Below, piece by piece: positions 55,769 to 64,000 of a stretch of DNA of 64,000 bases. The notes under the pieces are model-generated. The model was not told the origin of the DNA and did not search any database. It saw only the letters and a program-made list of their open reading frames with translations. The position numbers and the translations under genes were made by a program. The stretch spans positions 105,972 to 169,971 of the forward strand of contig NZ_BSFK01000013.1 in the NCBI RefSeq assembly GCF_027922305.1, in the 5' to 3' direction. This stretch comes from Methylopila jiangsuensis. GTDB taxonomy: Bacteria > Pseudomonadota > Alphaproteobacteria > Rhizobiales > Methylopilaceae. Position 1 is the stretch's first letter. Each line of letters opens with the position of its first letter.

Positions 55769-56433
55769 GCATCCTCGCCGTTTCCAACCTCGCCGCCGGC
55801 TACGGCGCCATCGGCGTGCTGCGCGACGTGGGGTTCGACATCGCGCAGGGGGAGATCCTCGGAATCCTCGGCCACAACGGCATGGGGAAAAGCACTCTGC
55901 TCAAGGCGCTGAGCGGCGCCATCCTCCCGAGCGCGGGCGCGATCCTGTTCGCCGGCGCCGACATCGCCCAGGAGCCGCCCCACCGCCGCGCAAGGCGCGG
56001 GCTCGGCTACGTGCCGCAAGGGCGCCAGATCTTTCCGGGCCTCACCGTGCGGGAGAACATGGCCTTCGCCGCCCGCGCGTCCGGCGCGCCGCTTGTGATC
56101 GTCGACGAGATGATCGCCCGCTTTCCCCGGCTGCAGCCGATCGTGGACCGGGCGGGCGGGGTGCTGTCGGGCGGCGAGCAGCAGATCCTGGCGCTGGCGC
56201 GCTGCCTCTGCGCGAAGCCGTCGCTGATCCTGCTGGACGAGCCGACCGAGGGCATCCAGCCCTCGATCCGCGACGAGATCGTGGAGACGCTGCTGACGCT
56301 CAGGCGGGAGCTCGGGCTCTCGATCCTGCTGGTGGAGCAGAACCTCAAGTTCATGACCGATCTGGCCGACCGGGTCCTTCACATGGAGAAGGGCCGGCTG
56401 GCCTTCGCCGCGCCGCCCGAGGCCGCGGCCTGA
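55765..56433 (+). CDS. Urt/Liv-type ABC importer, ATPase 2
   Basis: A 222-residue LivF/UrtE-like ATPase: Walker A GHNGMGKST, GYVPQGRQIFPGLTVRENM, signature LSGGEQQILALARCL, Walker B LILLDEPTEGIQPS and VEQNLKFMTDLADRVLHME. It completes a full five-part importer with the genes upstream. Confidence 0.93.
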   Translation: MSILAVSNLAAGYGAIGVLRDVGFDIAQGEILGILGHNGMGKSTLLKALSGAILPSAGAILFAGADIAQEPPHRRARRGLGYVPQGRQIFPGLTVRENMAFAARASGAPLVIVDEMIARFPRLQPIVDRAGGVLSGGEQQILALARCLCAKPSLILLDEPTEGIQPSIRDEIVETLLTLRRELGLSILLVEQNLKFMTDLADRVLHMEKGRLAFAAPPEAAA

Positions 56434-56440
56434 CGCATCC

Positions 56441-56511
56441 GGCGCCGGAAGCGATCCGGCGCCGTCATCCAGCGCAAGAGCGGTGCGGCCGCCGGAACCT
56501 CGTTCCGGCGG
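56441..56511 (+). promoter_or_regulatory. two consecutive hairpins between the importer and porin genes
   Basis: GGCGCCGGA with TCCGGCGCC (56441-56449, 56455-56463; loop AGCGA) and CCGCCGGAAC with GTTCCGGCGG (56489-56498, 56502-56511; loop CTC). Both stems are perfect and neither has a T-run, so they are more likely mRNA processing or stability elements than a firm stop. Confidence 0.5.
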
Positions 56512-56570
56512 AAGGAAGCTCGCGCGCCCAACGGCCCGCCATGGCGGGCGCATTCGGGGAGAATGACGCG

Positions 56571-57422
56571 ATGACCATCAGCATGACCATGAAGGGCGTC
56601 GCCGCCGGCGCCGCAATCGGGCTGGCCTTCGCCGCAACGCCGGCCGGCGCCGCCGGCACCACGGCGCCGGGCTACACCACCGGCATCCCGGTCTGGGCCG
56701 TGGCGCCGGAGGGACTCTACTACCTCAACCAGACCTATTCCGGCTTCCGGGAGGTGGGCGGCGTCGACATCCGCTCGAACTACAACACCTTCTTCTTCTT
56801 CTGGCAGACGGGGGCCAAGTTTCTGGGGGCCGACATCGGCCTCATCGCTGCGCCGACCATCGCCGACGTCTCCATCGAGGGCGCGGGCAGCGATTTCGGC
56901 CTGTTCAACACCTACTTCGCCGCCCAGCTGAGCTGGGACCTCGGCGACGACCTCTATGTGGGCTACCGCCTCGGCGGCTACATCCCGCAGGACGAAAAGC
57001 TCTCGCTCGACTACGGCACCATCGAGCACCGCGTCGGCGCAAGCTATCTCGGAGACGGCTGGAACCTCACCGGCAACTTCATGTTCGGCACGCCGGTGGG
57101 CGACAAGAAGCTCGACCTCGCGCCGAACTACGTGATCGCCGATCTGACCGCGACCAAGAAGTTCGGCAAGTTCGAGATCGGGCCGGTGGCCCATTTCGAG
57201 GCCGACGTCAGCAAGCCGATCTCCTGGTACGGCAAGCAGTCCCAGTTCGCGATCGGCGGCCTGATCGGCTACGACTTCGGCGGCGCGAACCTGAACGTGA
57301 AGCTGACCCGCGACGTCTATTCCAAGAATCGCGGCTTCAAGGACACGATCCTCTGGACCAACCTCAGCTTCCCGCTGTGGACGCCGGCCAAGGCCGAGGC
57401 CCCGCTGGTCGTGAAGTACTGA
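56571..57422 (+). CDS. porin-like outer-membrane protein (SphA/MetA-pathway type)
   Basis: A 283-residue exported protein; start at 56571 behind GGGGAGA gives a signal peptide ending TPAGAAGTTAPG. The mature part has alternating hydrophobic and aromatic strands (YYLNQTYSGFREVGGVDIRS, YFAAQLSWDLGDDLYVGYRL, LTGNFMFGTPVGD), resembling the SphA/phenol-degradation MetA-pathway beta-barrel family, often found with catabolic operons for hydrophobic substrates. It ends the hydantoinase operon and could bring the substrate across the outer membrane. Confidence 0.72.
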   Translation: MTISMTMKGVAAGAAIGLAFAATPAGAAGTTAPGYTTGIPVWAVAPEGLYYLNQTYSGFREVGGVDIRSNYNTFFFFWQTGAKFLGADIGLIAAPTIADVSIEGAGSDFGLFNTYFAAQLSWDLGDDLYVGYRLGGYIPQDEKLSLDYGTIEHRVGASYLGDGWNLTGNFMFGTPVGDKKLDLAPNYVIADLTATKKFGKFEIGPVAHFEADVSKPISWYGKQSQFAIGGLIGYDFGGANLNVKLTRDVYSKNRGFKDTILWTNLSFPLWTPAKAEAPLVVKY

Positions 57423-57432
57423 CGACGCGAGG

Positions 57433-57457
57433 GAGCCCGGCCGCGAGGACCGGGCTC
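57433..57457 (+). terminator. stem-loop after the porin-like gene
   Basis: GAGCCCGG (57433-57440) pairs perfectly with CCGGGCTC (57450-57457), 10 bases after the stop. It probably ends the hydantoinase operon before the riboswitch leader. Confidence 0.6.
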
Positions 57458-57544
57458 ATCGACCGACGACCGCCTCGCCCATGACGAATGGCGCAAAGGT
57501 GTGACCCGAAACCGCCTTGCCTTCGGCGCCGCAGCGCCGTAATC

Positions 57545-57725
57545 GGGCGGGGACGGTTCCCTTCGGGGATCAAAAGGGAACGCGGTGCGGGCTTCGGCCC
57601 GAAGCCGTGGCTGCCCCCGCAACTGTGAGCGGCGAGCGCTTCGTCATCGGCCACTGGACCTCTCTAGGTCCGGGAAGGCGGCGAACGGCGCATTGACCCG
57701 CGAGCCAGGAGACCTGCCGTCAGCC
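57545..57725 (+). promoter_or_regulatory. cobalamin riboswitch
   Basis: The conserved parts appear in order: GGTTCCCTT and AAAAGGGAACGCGGTGC (P2/P3 start), GGCTGCCCCCGCAACTGTGA, CCACTGG, GGGAAGGCGGCGAA, and the B12 box GCGAGCCAGGAGACCTGCCG. This RNA binds adenosylcobalamin and normally shuts off B12 uptake or synthesis genes. A small dyad, CGTGTG-GT-CACACG (57725-57738), directly follows and may be the expression platform. The TonB receptor gene begins about 120 bases later. Confidence 0.93.
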
Positions 57726-57858
57726 GTGTGGTCACACGCGAACGCGTCGGGCGGGGTGCACCGATGGTGGGCGAACCATCGGGCGGACGCATGTCTGGTT
57801 CGATCGGGGAGACTTCCTGTTCGCGGTGACGGCGCAACACGTCCCGCTCGGGGTCTCG

Positions 57859-60048
57859 ATGTCCGGTTCCGTCTCCGCCTCTCGCCTCCGGCGCTCCACG
57901 CCCCGGTCTCTCCGCGTCGCGCTGCTCGGCGCCTGCTGCGCCGCGGCGCTGGCCTCTCCTTCGCGCGCCCAGTCGCCCGAAAGCCCGGTGGAGCTTGACG
58001 AGATCACCGTCAGCGGCAAGGGCGGCAAGCCGTCGTCCGGCCCGAACCTGTCCGTGAAGACCGGCGCCGGCAGCCGGCTCGGCCTGACGCCGCTGGAGAC
58101 GCCCGCGAGCGTGGACGTGGTCTCCGGCGACGTGGTTCGCGACCGCGGTCAGGCCTCCATCGCCGAGGCGGTGACGCAGAACGCGGCCGGCTTCAGCTTC
58201 ATCGGCACGCCCGGCAACGGCTTCGGGGCCTATTCGTCGCGCGGCTTCACCGGCGTGAGCTCGGTCACGACGCTCTATGACGGCGTGCGGCTCTATCCGG
58301 GCAACGGCACCGTCACCTTCCCGTTCGACACCTGGACGGTGGACCGGATCGAGGTGCTGCGCGGCCCGGCCTCGGTGCTCTACGGCGAGGGCGCCATCGG
58401 CGGCGCCATCAACATCATCCCGAAGAAGCCGCTTTACGAGGAGCGCCGCAACGAGGCGCGCGCCGTGGTGGGCACGGACGGGCAGGTGGGCCTCGCCGCC
58501 GGCAGCGCCGGGCCGATCAACGAGAAATTCGCCTACAGCTTCGACGTGGCCGCCAGCCGCGGCGACGGCTGGATGGACCGGGGCGACTACAAGAACCTCG
58601 CCTTCTCCGGCGCGCTGAACTGGCGCCCGACCGACGAGCTCTCCGTCACCCTGACCCATGACGGCGGCCACAACCAGCCGAGCCGCTACTTCGGCACGCC
58701 GCTGAAGGGCTCCGGCAATGTGGAGAAGGACTGGATCGGCGAGAACTACAACGTCCGCGACGGCGTGATCCGCTTCAACGACAACATCACCCAGCTCAAG
58801 GCGGAATGGACGCCGAACGAGACCGTGACGCTGCGGGCGGTGGGCTATTACGTCACGGCCAACCGCTTGTGGCGCAACGCTGAGGGCTACAAATGGAATG
58901 AGGGGACCGAACGGGTCGACCGTTCAAGCTTCATCGCCATCAAGCAGGAGCAGGAGCAGATCGGTGCGCGCGCCGACGCCACCATCCGCACCGAGCTGTT
59001 CGGCATGGCGAACGAGGCGGTGGTCGGCTTCGACGTCAACCGCTTCGATTTCCGGCGTCTGAACAATGGCGGCTACCGTGCCCCGGACCTCAACCCGTCG
59101 CTGCCGCCGAAGGGCTTCGATCCGGGCGAGTACGGCAGCGCGAGCTCCTACGGCAAGGACTACAAGGCGATCACCACGCAGTATTCCTTCTTCATCGACG
59201 ACCGCCTGAAGCTCACCGACCAGATCTCGCTGGTCGCAGGCCTGCGCTACGACCATCCGGAAGTGGATTTCCGTGGATATCGGTTGGTCAACGGCGCGTT
59301 GCCGCGCTCGAAAACGGTCCTGGATTCGTTGTCGTGGCGCGTGGGCGCGGTCTACGAGCCGGTGAAGAACCTCGCGGTCTACGCGCAGTATTCGGAGGCC
59401 GCCGATCCCGTCACGTCGATCCTGTCGCTGCCGCCGGGATCGTCCGGCTACAAGCTCTCCAAGGGTCGGCAGGTCGAGGCCGGCGTGAAGCAGAGCCTGT
59501 GGGACGACCGCTTCGAGTGGACGCTCTCGGCCTTCTACATCGAGAAGAAGGACCTGCTCGCGCCCAACCCGAACAAGCCCGGCTCACCCTCCGAGCAGAT
59601 CGGCAAGCAGTCTTCCCGCGGCGTGGAGGCCTCCGTCGGCGTGGAGCTCGGGCACGGTTGGCGGGTCGACGCCAACGCCACGATTCTGGATGCGCGCTAC
59701 GACGAATTCTTCGGTTCGGGCAACGTGGACTACAAGGGCAACACGCCGAACGCCGTGCCGGAAACGCTCGCCAATGTCTGGGCGACCTGGCGCTTCGCGG
59801 AGGACTGGAAGGCGCAGGCCGGCCTGCAATACGTCGGCAAGACCTACACCTCGGCCAGCAATGACCACAAACGGCCGGCCTATGCGCTGGTCAACGCCGG
59901 GCTGCAGTGGAAGCCGACGGCCTACGCCACGCTCGACCTCCGGGTGAAGAACCTGTTCGACAAGACCTACGCCTACACGGGCGGCGACTCCCAGTGGTAC
60001 TTCGGCGCGCCGCGCACCGCGGAGCTCGCTCTGCACCTGAAGTTCTGA
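57859..60048 (+). CDS. TonB-dependent outer-membrane receptor, B12-riboswitch controlled
   Basis: A 729-residue receptor. The start is taken at ATG 57859 (GTG 57826 is possible). Signal peptide ends ASPSRAQSPE; a TonB-box-like DEITVSG follows. Plug domain: PLETPASVDVVSGDVVRDRG, YSSRGFTGVSSVTTLYDGVR, RIEVLRGPASVLYGEGAIGG. The barrel ends RTAELALHLKF with the terminal aromatic residue. By sequence it looks more like siderophore receptors (FhuA type) than classical BtuB, and it is longer than BtuB, but the riboswitch argues for a corrinoid ligand. The ABC genes follow at once. Confidence 0.9.
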   Translation: MSGSVSASRLRRSTPRSLRVALLGACCAAALASPSRAQSPESPVELDEITVSGKGGKPSSGPNLSVKTGAGSRLGLTPLETPASVDVVSGDVVRDRGQASIAEAVTQNAAGFSFIGTPGNGFGAYSSRGFTGVSSVTTLYDGVRLYPGNGTVTFPFDTWTVDRIEVLRGPASVLYGEGAIGGAINIIPKKPLYEERRNEARAVVGTDGQVGLAAGSAGPINEKFAYSFDVAASRGDGWMDRGDYKNLAFSGALNWRPTDELSVTLTHDGGHNQPSRYFGTPLKGSGNVEKDWIGENYNVRDGVIRFNDNITQLKAEWTPNETVTLRAVGYYVTANRLWRNAEGYKWNEGTERVDRSSFIAIKQEQEQIGARADATIRTELFGMANEAVVGFDVNRFDFRRLNNGGYRAPDLNPSLPPKGFDPGEYGSASSYGKDYKAITTQYSFFIDDRLKLTDQISLVAGLRYDHPEVDFRGYRLVNGALPRSKTVLDSLSWRVGAVYEPVKNLAVYAQYSEAADPVTSILSLPPGSSGYKLSKGRQVEAGVKQSLWDDRFEWTLSAFYIEKKDLLAPNPNKPGSPSEQIGKQSSRGVEASVGVELGHGWRVDANATILDARYDEFFGSGNVDYKGNTPNAVPETLANVWATWRFAEDWKAQAGLQYVGKTYTSASNDHKRPAYALVNAGLQWKPTAYATLDLRVKNLFDKTYAYTGGDSQWYFGAPRTAELALHLKF

Positions 60049-60053
60049 CGCCC

Positions 60054-60833
60054 GTGGCCGCGCCCGTCCGTCTGGAGGTCGAGGATCTGGCGTGGGGCCC
60101 TCCGGGGCGCCCGCCGGTGCTCTCGGGCGTGAGCTTCGCGCTCGCGCCCGGCGCGCGGCTCGCGGTGGTCGGCCCCAACGGCGCCGGAAAGTCCACGCTG
60201 CTGCGCTGCCTCTACCGGGTGAACCGGCCGACCGCGGGGAGGCTGCGTCTCGACGGCGACGATCTCTGGGCGCTGCCCGCGCGCCAGGCCGCGCGGCGGG
60301 TGGCCGCCGTGCTTCAGGAGACGCCGCCGGACTTCGCCTTCACCGTGCGGGAGATGGTGGAGGCGGGGCGCACGCCGCACGCGGGCGCCTTCGGCGATCC
60401 CGGCGGCGCGGCGGTGGTGGAGGACGCCATGGCGCGCATGGAGATTTCAGCCTTCGCCGCCCGCCGCTTCGCCACGCTCTCCGGCGGCGAAAAGCAGCGC
60501 GCCCTCATCGCCCGCGCGCTGGCGCAGCAGCCGGGCCTGCTGGTGCTGGACGAGCCCACCAACCACCTCGACATCCGCCACCGGCTGGAGGCGATCGAGC
60601 TGCTGAAGGGGCTCGACCTCACCATCGTCGCCACCCTGCACGATCTGGATTTCGCCGCCGACATGGCCGACCACGTGCTGGCGCTGGAAGGCGGCCGCCC
60701 CGTCGCCTTCGGCCCCGCGCGGGAGACGCTGGCGCCGGCGCTGATCCGTCGGAGCTTCGGCGTCGAGGCGGAGGTGACGCCCTGGCGCGGCACGCTGCGC
60801 TTCGCCTACCGGCTGCCGGAGGAGGGGGCGTGA
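60054..60833 (+). CDS. ABC importer ATPase, BtuD/FecE type
   Basis: A 259-residue ATPase starting at GTG 60054, 5 bases after the receptor stop. Walker A VVGPNGAGKSTLLRCL, the Q-loop VLQETPPDFAFTVREMVEAG, signature LSGGEKQRALIARAL, Walker B LLVLDEPTNHLDI and ATLHDLDFAADMADHVL. The type serves vitamin B12, haem and siderophore importers. Its partners, a binding protein and a permease, follow; the ATPase-first order is less common. Confidence 0.9.
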   Translation: MAAPVRLEVEDLAWGPPGRPPVLSGVSFALAPGARLAVVGPNGAGKSTLLRCLYRVNRPTAGRLRLDGDDLWALPARQAARRVAAVLQETPPDFAFTVREMVEAGRTPHAGAFGDPGGAAVVEDAMARMEISAFAARRFATLSGGEKQRALIARALAQQPGLLVLDEPTNHLDIRHRLEAIELLKGLDLTIVATLHDLDFAADMADHVLALEGGRPVAFGPARETLAPALIRRSFGVEAEVTPWRGTLRFAYRLPEEGA

Positions 60834-60873
60834 GAGCCTGTCCCGTCCGTGTCGAGGCGCGTCCCTCCGGCCG

Positions 60874-60970
60874 CCGTCATGCCCGCCGAAGGCGGGCATC
60901 CACGATTTATTCCAGCGCGATGGCTTCAGCGTTCAAGTCGTGGATGCCCGAGACACGCTCGGGCATGACG
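60874..60970. repeat. compound palindromic repeat inside the corrinoid-uptake operon
   Basis: Left palindrome CATGCCCGCCGAAGGCGGG, complementary inner arms near CCACGA and GTCGTGG, and right palindrome GCCCGAGACACGCTCGGGC followed by ATGACGG. It lies between the ATPase and binding-protein genes, and its right edge contains the ATG at 60965. Confidence 0.85.
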
Positions 60971-61936
60971 GGTAAGCGGGGTCCTGGACGGACGCGGAGA
61001 CGTCTTCTTGCCGCGCTGCTGCTCGCGCTCTGCGCCGCGCCCGCCTCCGCCCATCCGGTCACGGTGCGGAGCTGCGACCGGCTCGCCACCTACGACCGGC
61101 CGCCGCAGCGGGCTGTGTCCTACGATTCCAACCTCACCGAGATGATGCTGGCGCTCGATCTCACCGACCGCATGGTGGGCTACATCGGCTCGCAGGCGCG
61201 GGTGTCGGCGGCTGTGGACCTGTTTCCCAAGGCGGCCGCCCTGCGCCAGCTCCAGCGACAGTATCCCACCCGCGAGACGTTGCTGGAGGCGGGGGTCGAC
61301 TTCTATTTCGCCGGCTGGAGCTATGGCATGCGCGCCGGCGGCGAGGTGACGCCGGACACGCTCGGCCGGCTCGGCATTCCGGTCTACGAGCTCACCGAAA
61401 GCTGCATCCGCATCGGCCGGCGGGAGAAGCCGACGCTCGACTTCCTCTACCGCGATCTGCTCAATCTCGGCCGCATCTTCGGCGTGGAGGGCCGCGCCGA
61501 GGCGCTGGTCGCCGGCTATCGCGCGCGGGAGGCGGCGGTGCGGGCCAGGGTGGCCGGCGCGCCCATGCGGCCGAAGGTGTTCCTCTACGACAGCGAGGGC
61601 CGGGTGGCCGGCACCGGCGGCGCCTACGCCATGCCCACCGCGCTGATCGAGGCGGCGGGCGGGCGCAACATCGCCGACGACGTTCCCGGCAACTGGACGC
61701 GCATGAGCTGGGAAAGCGTGATCGAGCGCGACCCGGACGCCATCGTCATTCTGGATCACGGCGCCGGCGGGGCCGCGCGCAAGCTGCGCTACGCGCAGTC
61801 GCGGCCGGGCCTGAAGGACCTCCGGGCGCTGAAGGCCGGAAAGGTGCTGGCGCTCAGCTACGACGAGCTGACGCCCGGACCCCGCAACCTGATCGCGCTG
61901 GAGAAGATCGCGGAGTTCCTGCATGGCGACCGCTGA
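60965..61936 (+). CDS. ABC importer substrate-binding protein, BtuF/FhuD type
   Basis: A 323-residue periplasmic protein: signal peptide RTRRRLLAALLLALCAAPAS then AHPVTV, followed by the two-lobed type III binding fold (DSNLTEMMLALDLTDRMVGY, GVDFYFAGWSYGMRAGGEV, GVEGRAEALVAGYRAREAAV, KVLALSYDELTPGP). This fold binds corrinoids, haem or siderophores. The first usable start in frame, ATG 60965, is part of the upstream repeat and has no ribosome binding site; further in-frame ATGs upstream are also in the repeat. The permease start overlaps its end by 14 bases. Confidence 0.85.
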   Translation: MTGKRGPGRTRRRLLAALLLALCAAPASAHPVTVRSCDRLATYDRPPQRAVSYDSNLTEMMLALDLTDRMVGYIGSQARVSAAVDLFPKAAALRQLQRQYPTRETLLEAGVDFYFAGWSYGMRAGGEVTPDTLGRLGIPVYELTESCIRIGRREKPTLDFLYRDLLNLGRIFGVEGRAEALVAGYRAREAAVRARVAGAPMRPKVFLYDSEGRVAGTGGAYAMPTALIEAAGGRNIADDVPGNWTRMSWESVIERDPDAIVILDHGAGGAARKLRYAQSRPGLKDLRALKAGKVLALSYDELTPGPRNLIALEKIAEFLHGDR

Positions 61937-62969
61937 CCGCCGCCCCATGGCCGCGTCGCCCCGGGCGCGTTTCGTCGGGCTCGGCGCCGCGACGATGCTG
62001 CTGCTCGTCGCCGCCATGGCGCTCTCGCTGCTGATCGGCCCGGCGCGCCTTCCGGCGCAGGAGATCTGGGCGGTGGCGATGGAGAAGCTCGGGCTTGGCG
62101 CCGCGTCCGGCGTGGCGCCGGGCCGCGCGGCGATCGTGTGGGAGCTGCGCGCGCCGCGCACGGTGCTCGCCGCCATCGTCGGCGCGGGGCTCGGCATGGT
62201 GGGGGCGGCGATGCAGTCCGCGACCCGCAACCCGCTCGCCGATCCCCATCTGCTCGGCGTCGCCGCCGGCGCAGCCTTCGGCGCCAACCTCGCGATCCTG
62301 CATGTGGGCGACGCCTTCGGCCCCGCCACCACGCCGCTGTTCGCTTTCTTGGGCGCGCTGGGCGCCACGCTCGCGGTGCTGGCGGTGGCGCGCGTCACGG
62401 GGCCTGGGACCGCCGACCGGCTGATCCTCACCGGCGTCGCGGTGGCCTTCGTGGTGACGGCCTGCGCCAACATGCTGATCCTGTTCGCCGATCAGCGCTC
62501 GGCGGCGAATGTGGTGTTCTGGACGCTGGGCGGCTTCGGCGCCTCCGACTGGTCGACCATCCCGGTTCCGGCGCTGGCGCTGGCGCTCGGCGGAACGTGG
62601 TTCCTGATGAAGGCGCGGGACCTGAACGCGCTGTCCATGGGCGACGAGACCGCCGCCACGCTGGGCGTTCCGGTGGAGCGCGCGCGGCTCGCGCATATGG
62701 TGGTCGGCGCCTTCGTCACCGGGGTGCTGGTGTCGGTTTCGGGGATGATCGGCTTCGTGGGGCTGATGACGCCCCACGCCGCGCGCATGCTGCTCGGCGG
62801 AGACAACCGGCTGGTCCTGCCGGCGAGCGCGCTCCTCGGCGCGCTGGCGCTGGTGCTGGCCGACATGGCGGCGCGCACGGTGATCGCGCCCGATGACATG
62901 CCGATCGGCGTCGTCACCGGCGTCGTGGGCGGCCTGTTCTTCGTGGCCCTGCTGCGCCGGGAGCGTTGA
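61923..62969 (+). CDS. ABC importer permease, FecCD/BtuC family
   Basis: A 348-residue inner-membrane protein with about ten helices. Family segments: WELRAPRTVLAAIVGAGLGM, SATRNPLADPHLLGVAAGAA, LTGVAVAFVVTACANMLILF, and GMIGFVGLMTPHAARMLLGG, the ATPase-coupling region. It overlaps the binding-protein gene by 14 bases and completes the riboswitch-controlled importer. Confidence 0.92.
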   Translation: MATADRRPMAASPRARFVGLGAATMLLLVAAMALSLLIGPARLPAQEIWAVAMEKLGLGAASGVAPGRAAIVWELRAPRTVLAAIVGAGLGMVGAAMQSATRNPLADPHLLGVAAGAAFGANLAILHVGDAFGPATTPLFAFLGALGATLAVLAVARVTGPGTADRLILTGVAVAFVVTACANMLILFADQRSAANVVFWTLGGFGASDWSTIPVPALALALGGTWFLMKARDLNALSMGDETAATLGVPVERARLAHMVVGAFVTGVLVSVSGMIGFVGLMTPHAARMLLGGDNRLVLPASALLGALALVLADMAARTVIAPDDMPIGVVTGVVGGLFFVALLRRER

Positions 62970-62992
62970 GCGCCTGTTTGGAAGTTCGCACT

Positions 62993-63023
62993 GCCGTCAT
63001 GCCCGAGCTTGTCTCGGGCATCT
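62993..63023. repeat. palindromic repeat, right-half type
   Basis: GCCGTCATGCCCGAGC and GTCTCGGGCAT form the right palindrome of the compound repeat. It sits between the permease gene and the IS110 element and could act in 3' end formation. Confidence 0.7.
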
Positions 63024-63036
63024 TCCGTGTTTGCGA

Positions 63037-63988
63037 TCAAGCGTGAGGTGCGTGTTTCCAGTTTTGTCGGTCTCGCGCGATGGCGTTGAGGGTGACGAGC
63101 ATTTTGCGCATGACGGCGGTGAGGGCGACCTTTCCGGGCCTGCGGTTCTGTGTGACGAGGCGGTCGTAGAACGCCTTTATCGTGAGATTGTGGCGGATGG
63201 CGCAGCGTGCGGCGTTGAACAGCACGCGGCGCACGTCCGGGCGGCCGTGGCCTGTGGCGGCCCGGCCCCGGTCCTGCCGCTGTCGCGGGTCCGGGGCGCG
63301 AGCCCGACCAGGCTCGCGATCTCCTTGCCGGTGAGGCGGCCGAGCTCCGGCAGCGCGCCGATCAGCGTCATGATCGTGACGGGGCCGACGCCCTTGAGGC
63401 TGGCGAGACGGCGCGCCATGGCGGCGAGGTCGGGATCGGCCGCGATGCGGGCCGCGATCTCGGTCTCGAGCCCGGCGAGCGCGGCCTCGAGCGCCGCCAT
63501 GACCGCCGCGAGGCTGTCGCGCACCGGGCGGCTCTCGGCCAGCGCCGCACGGCAGCGTTCGGCGTGGAGCGCGTCGACCAGCTGGCGGCGGCGGGCGACG
63601 AGTTCGCGCAAGACCCCGTCGCCCTCGACGAGCGGCTTCAGCCCGCGTCCGTCGAGCTCGAGCGCGGCGAAGTCGGCGATCAGCCGGGCGTCGATCCGGT
63701 CGGTCTTGGCCTTCACGCCGCGCCGGGCCCGGAACGCCGCCACCTCGTTCGGATGGACGCGCGCAAACGGAACCCCGGCCTCCACCAGCGCCCGGCGCAG
63801 GGCCCGCTCGTAGCCGCCGGTGGGCTCGAACGCCGCGAGCCCGATCGGGCCCTCGGCCTTCAGGCCTTCAGGAAGGCGGCGATCGCGTCCGCTTCGTTCG
63901 CAAGCCGCGTCACCGCCGCCGCGCCGTGGCGACCGACGTCGATCCAGTCCTTCGACACGTCGAACCCAAGGATGAGCTTGTGGGTCAT
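63037..63988 (-). pseudogene. IS110-family transposase, frameshifted
   Basis: Reading from ATG 63988 (GGAGG upstream), the protein begins MTHKLILGFDVSKDWIDVGR and carries DEDD-type acids (FDVSKD, FEPTGGYE, KTDRIDARLIADF), then the C-terminal MASLKGVGP-like region and RRVLFNAARCAIRHN. Two defects break it. GGCCTTCA is duplicated in tandem at 63855-63870, adding 8 bases and causing an early stop. A second shift of frame lies near 63250-63275, between the LVGLAPRTRDSGR part and the RPDVRRVLF part. The last codons end at 63037. The element's outer end may lie beyond the window. Confidence 0.88.
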
Positions 63989-64000
63989 GATCGCCTCCGG

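Overview
The window is GC-rich, densely coded chromosomal DNA from an alphaproteobacterium, most likely of the order Hyphomicrobiales (Rhizobiales). Four things point there. The tmRNA gene is circularly permuted and encodes the tag ANDNYAPVAQAA. It sits beside an alpha-type SspB gene. A LdtR-like MarR regulator and a HemB without the zinc-binding cysteines are both alphaproteobacterial types. There are also FliI/FliJ, Ohr/OhrR and Entner-Doudoroff genes of alphaproteobacterial character. No tRNA, rRNA or CRISPR array was found.

Layout, 0-15 kb: the end of fliI and fliJ; ohrR and ohr back to back; a lytic transglycosylase; a NodD-like LysR regulator; a small exported protein; rhlE; then a minus-strand Entner-Doudoroff block (zwf, pgl, edd, pgi), fumC, sspB and the two-piece ssrA. 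Keeping ssrA and sspB together places a protein-tagging RNA next to the adaptor that delivers tagged proteins to ClpXP.

15-33 kb: a chemoreceptor, a remnant of an IS110 transposase, eutBC (B12-dependent ethanolamine ammonia-lyase), a DHA2 efflux pump, an LpxC-like gene that is unusual in sequence, sodC, rnk-gdhA, a lactate permease, ppx-rlmE, a TPR lipoprotein, rpsU, purEK, an FkbM methyltransferase and two small DUF465 proteins.

33-45 kb: an ABC exporter behind a leader with a short upstream ORF and hairpin, a siderophore-interacting protein, ispA, mtgA, rpmF, an endolysin/holin-like pair, pccA, ldtR, a small membrane protein and hemB.

45-57.5 kb holds the most interesting locus. A cytoplasmic AmiC-like ligand sensor and an AmiR-like ANTAR antiterminator precede hyuA-hyuB (ATP-dependent hydantoinase/oxoprolinase family), a five-gene Urt/Liv-type ABC importer and a porin-like protein. 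Strong intrinsic terminators lie in the leaders of both the sensor gene and hyuA. Each overlaps a small hairpin that would exclude it. This suggests ligand-controlled transcription antitermination of a pathway for uptake and ATP-driven opening of a cyclic amide or hydantoin.

57.5-64 kb: a cobalamin riboswitch drives a TonB-dependent receptor, an ABC ATPase, a substrate-binding protein and a FecCD-type permease, probably a corrinoid uptake operon. The window closes in a frameshifted IS110 transposase. A family of compound palindromic repeats is scattered between genes, and one copy lies inside the corrinoid operon where it supplies the start codon of the binding protein.
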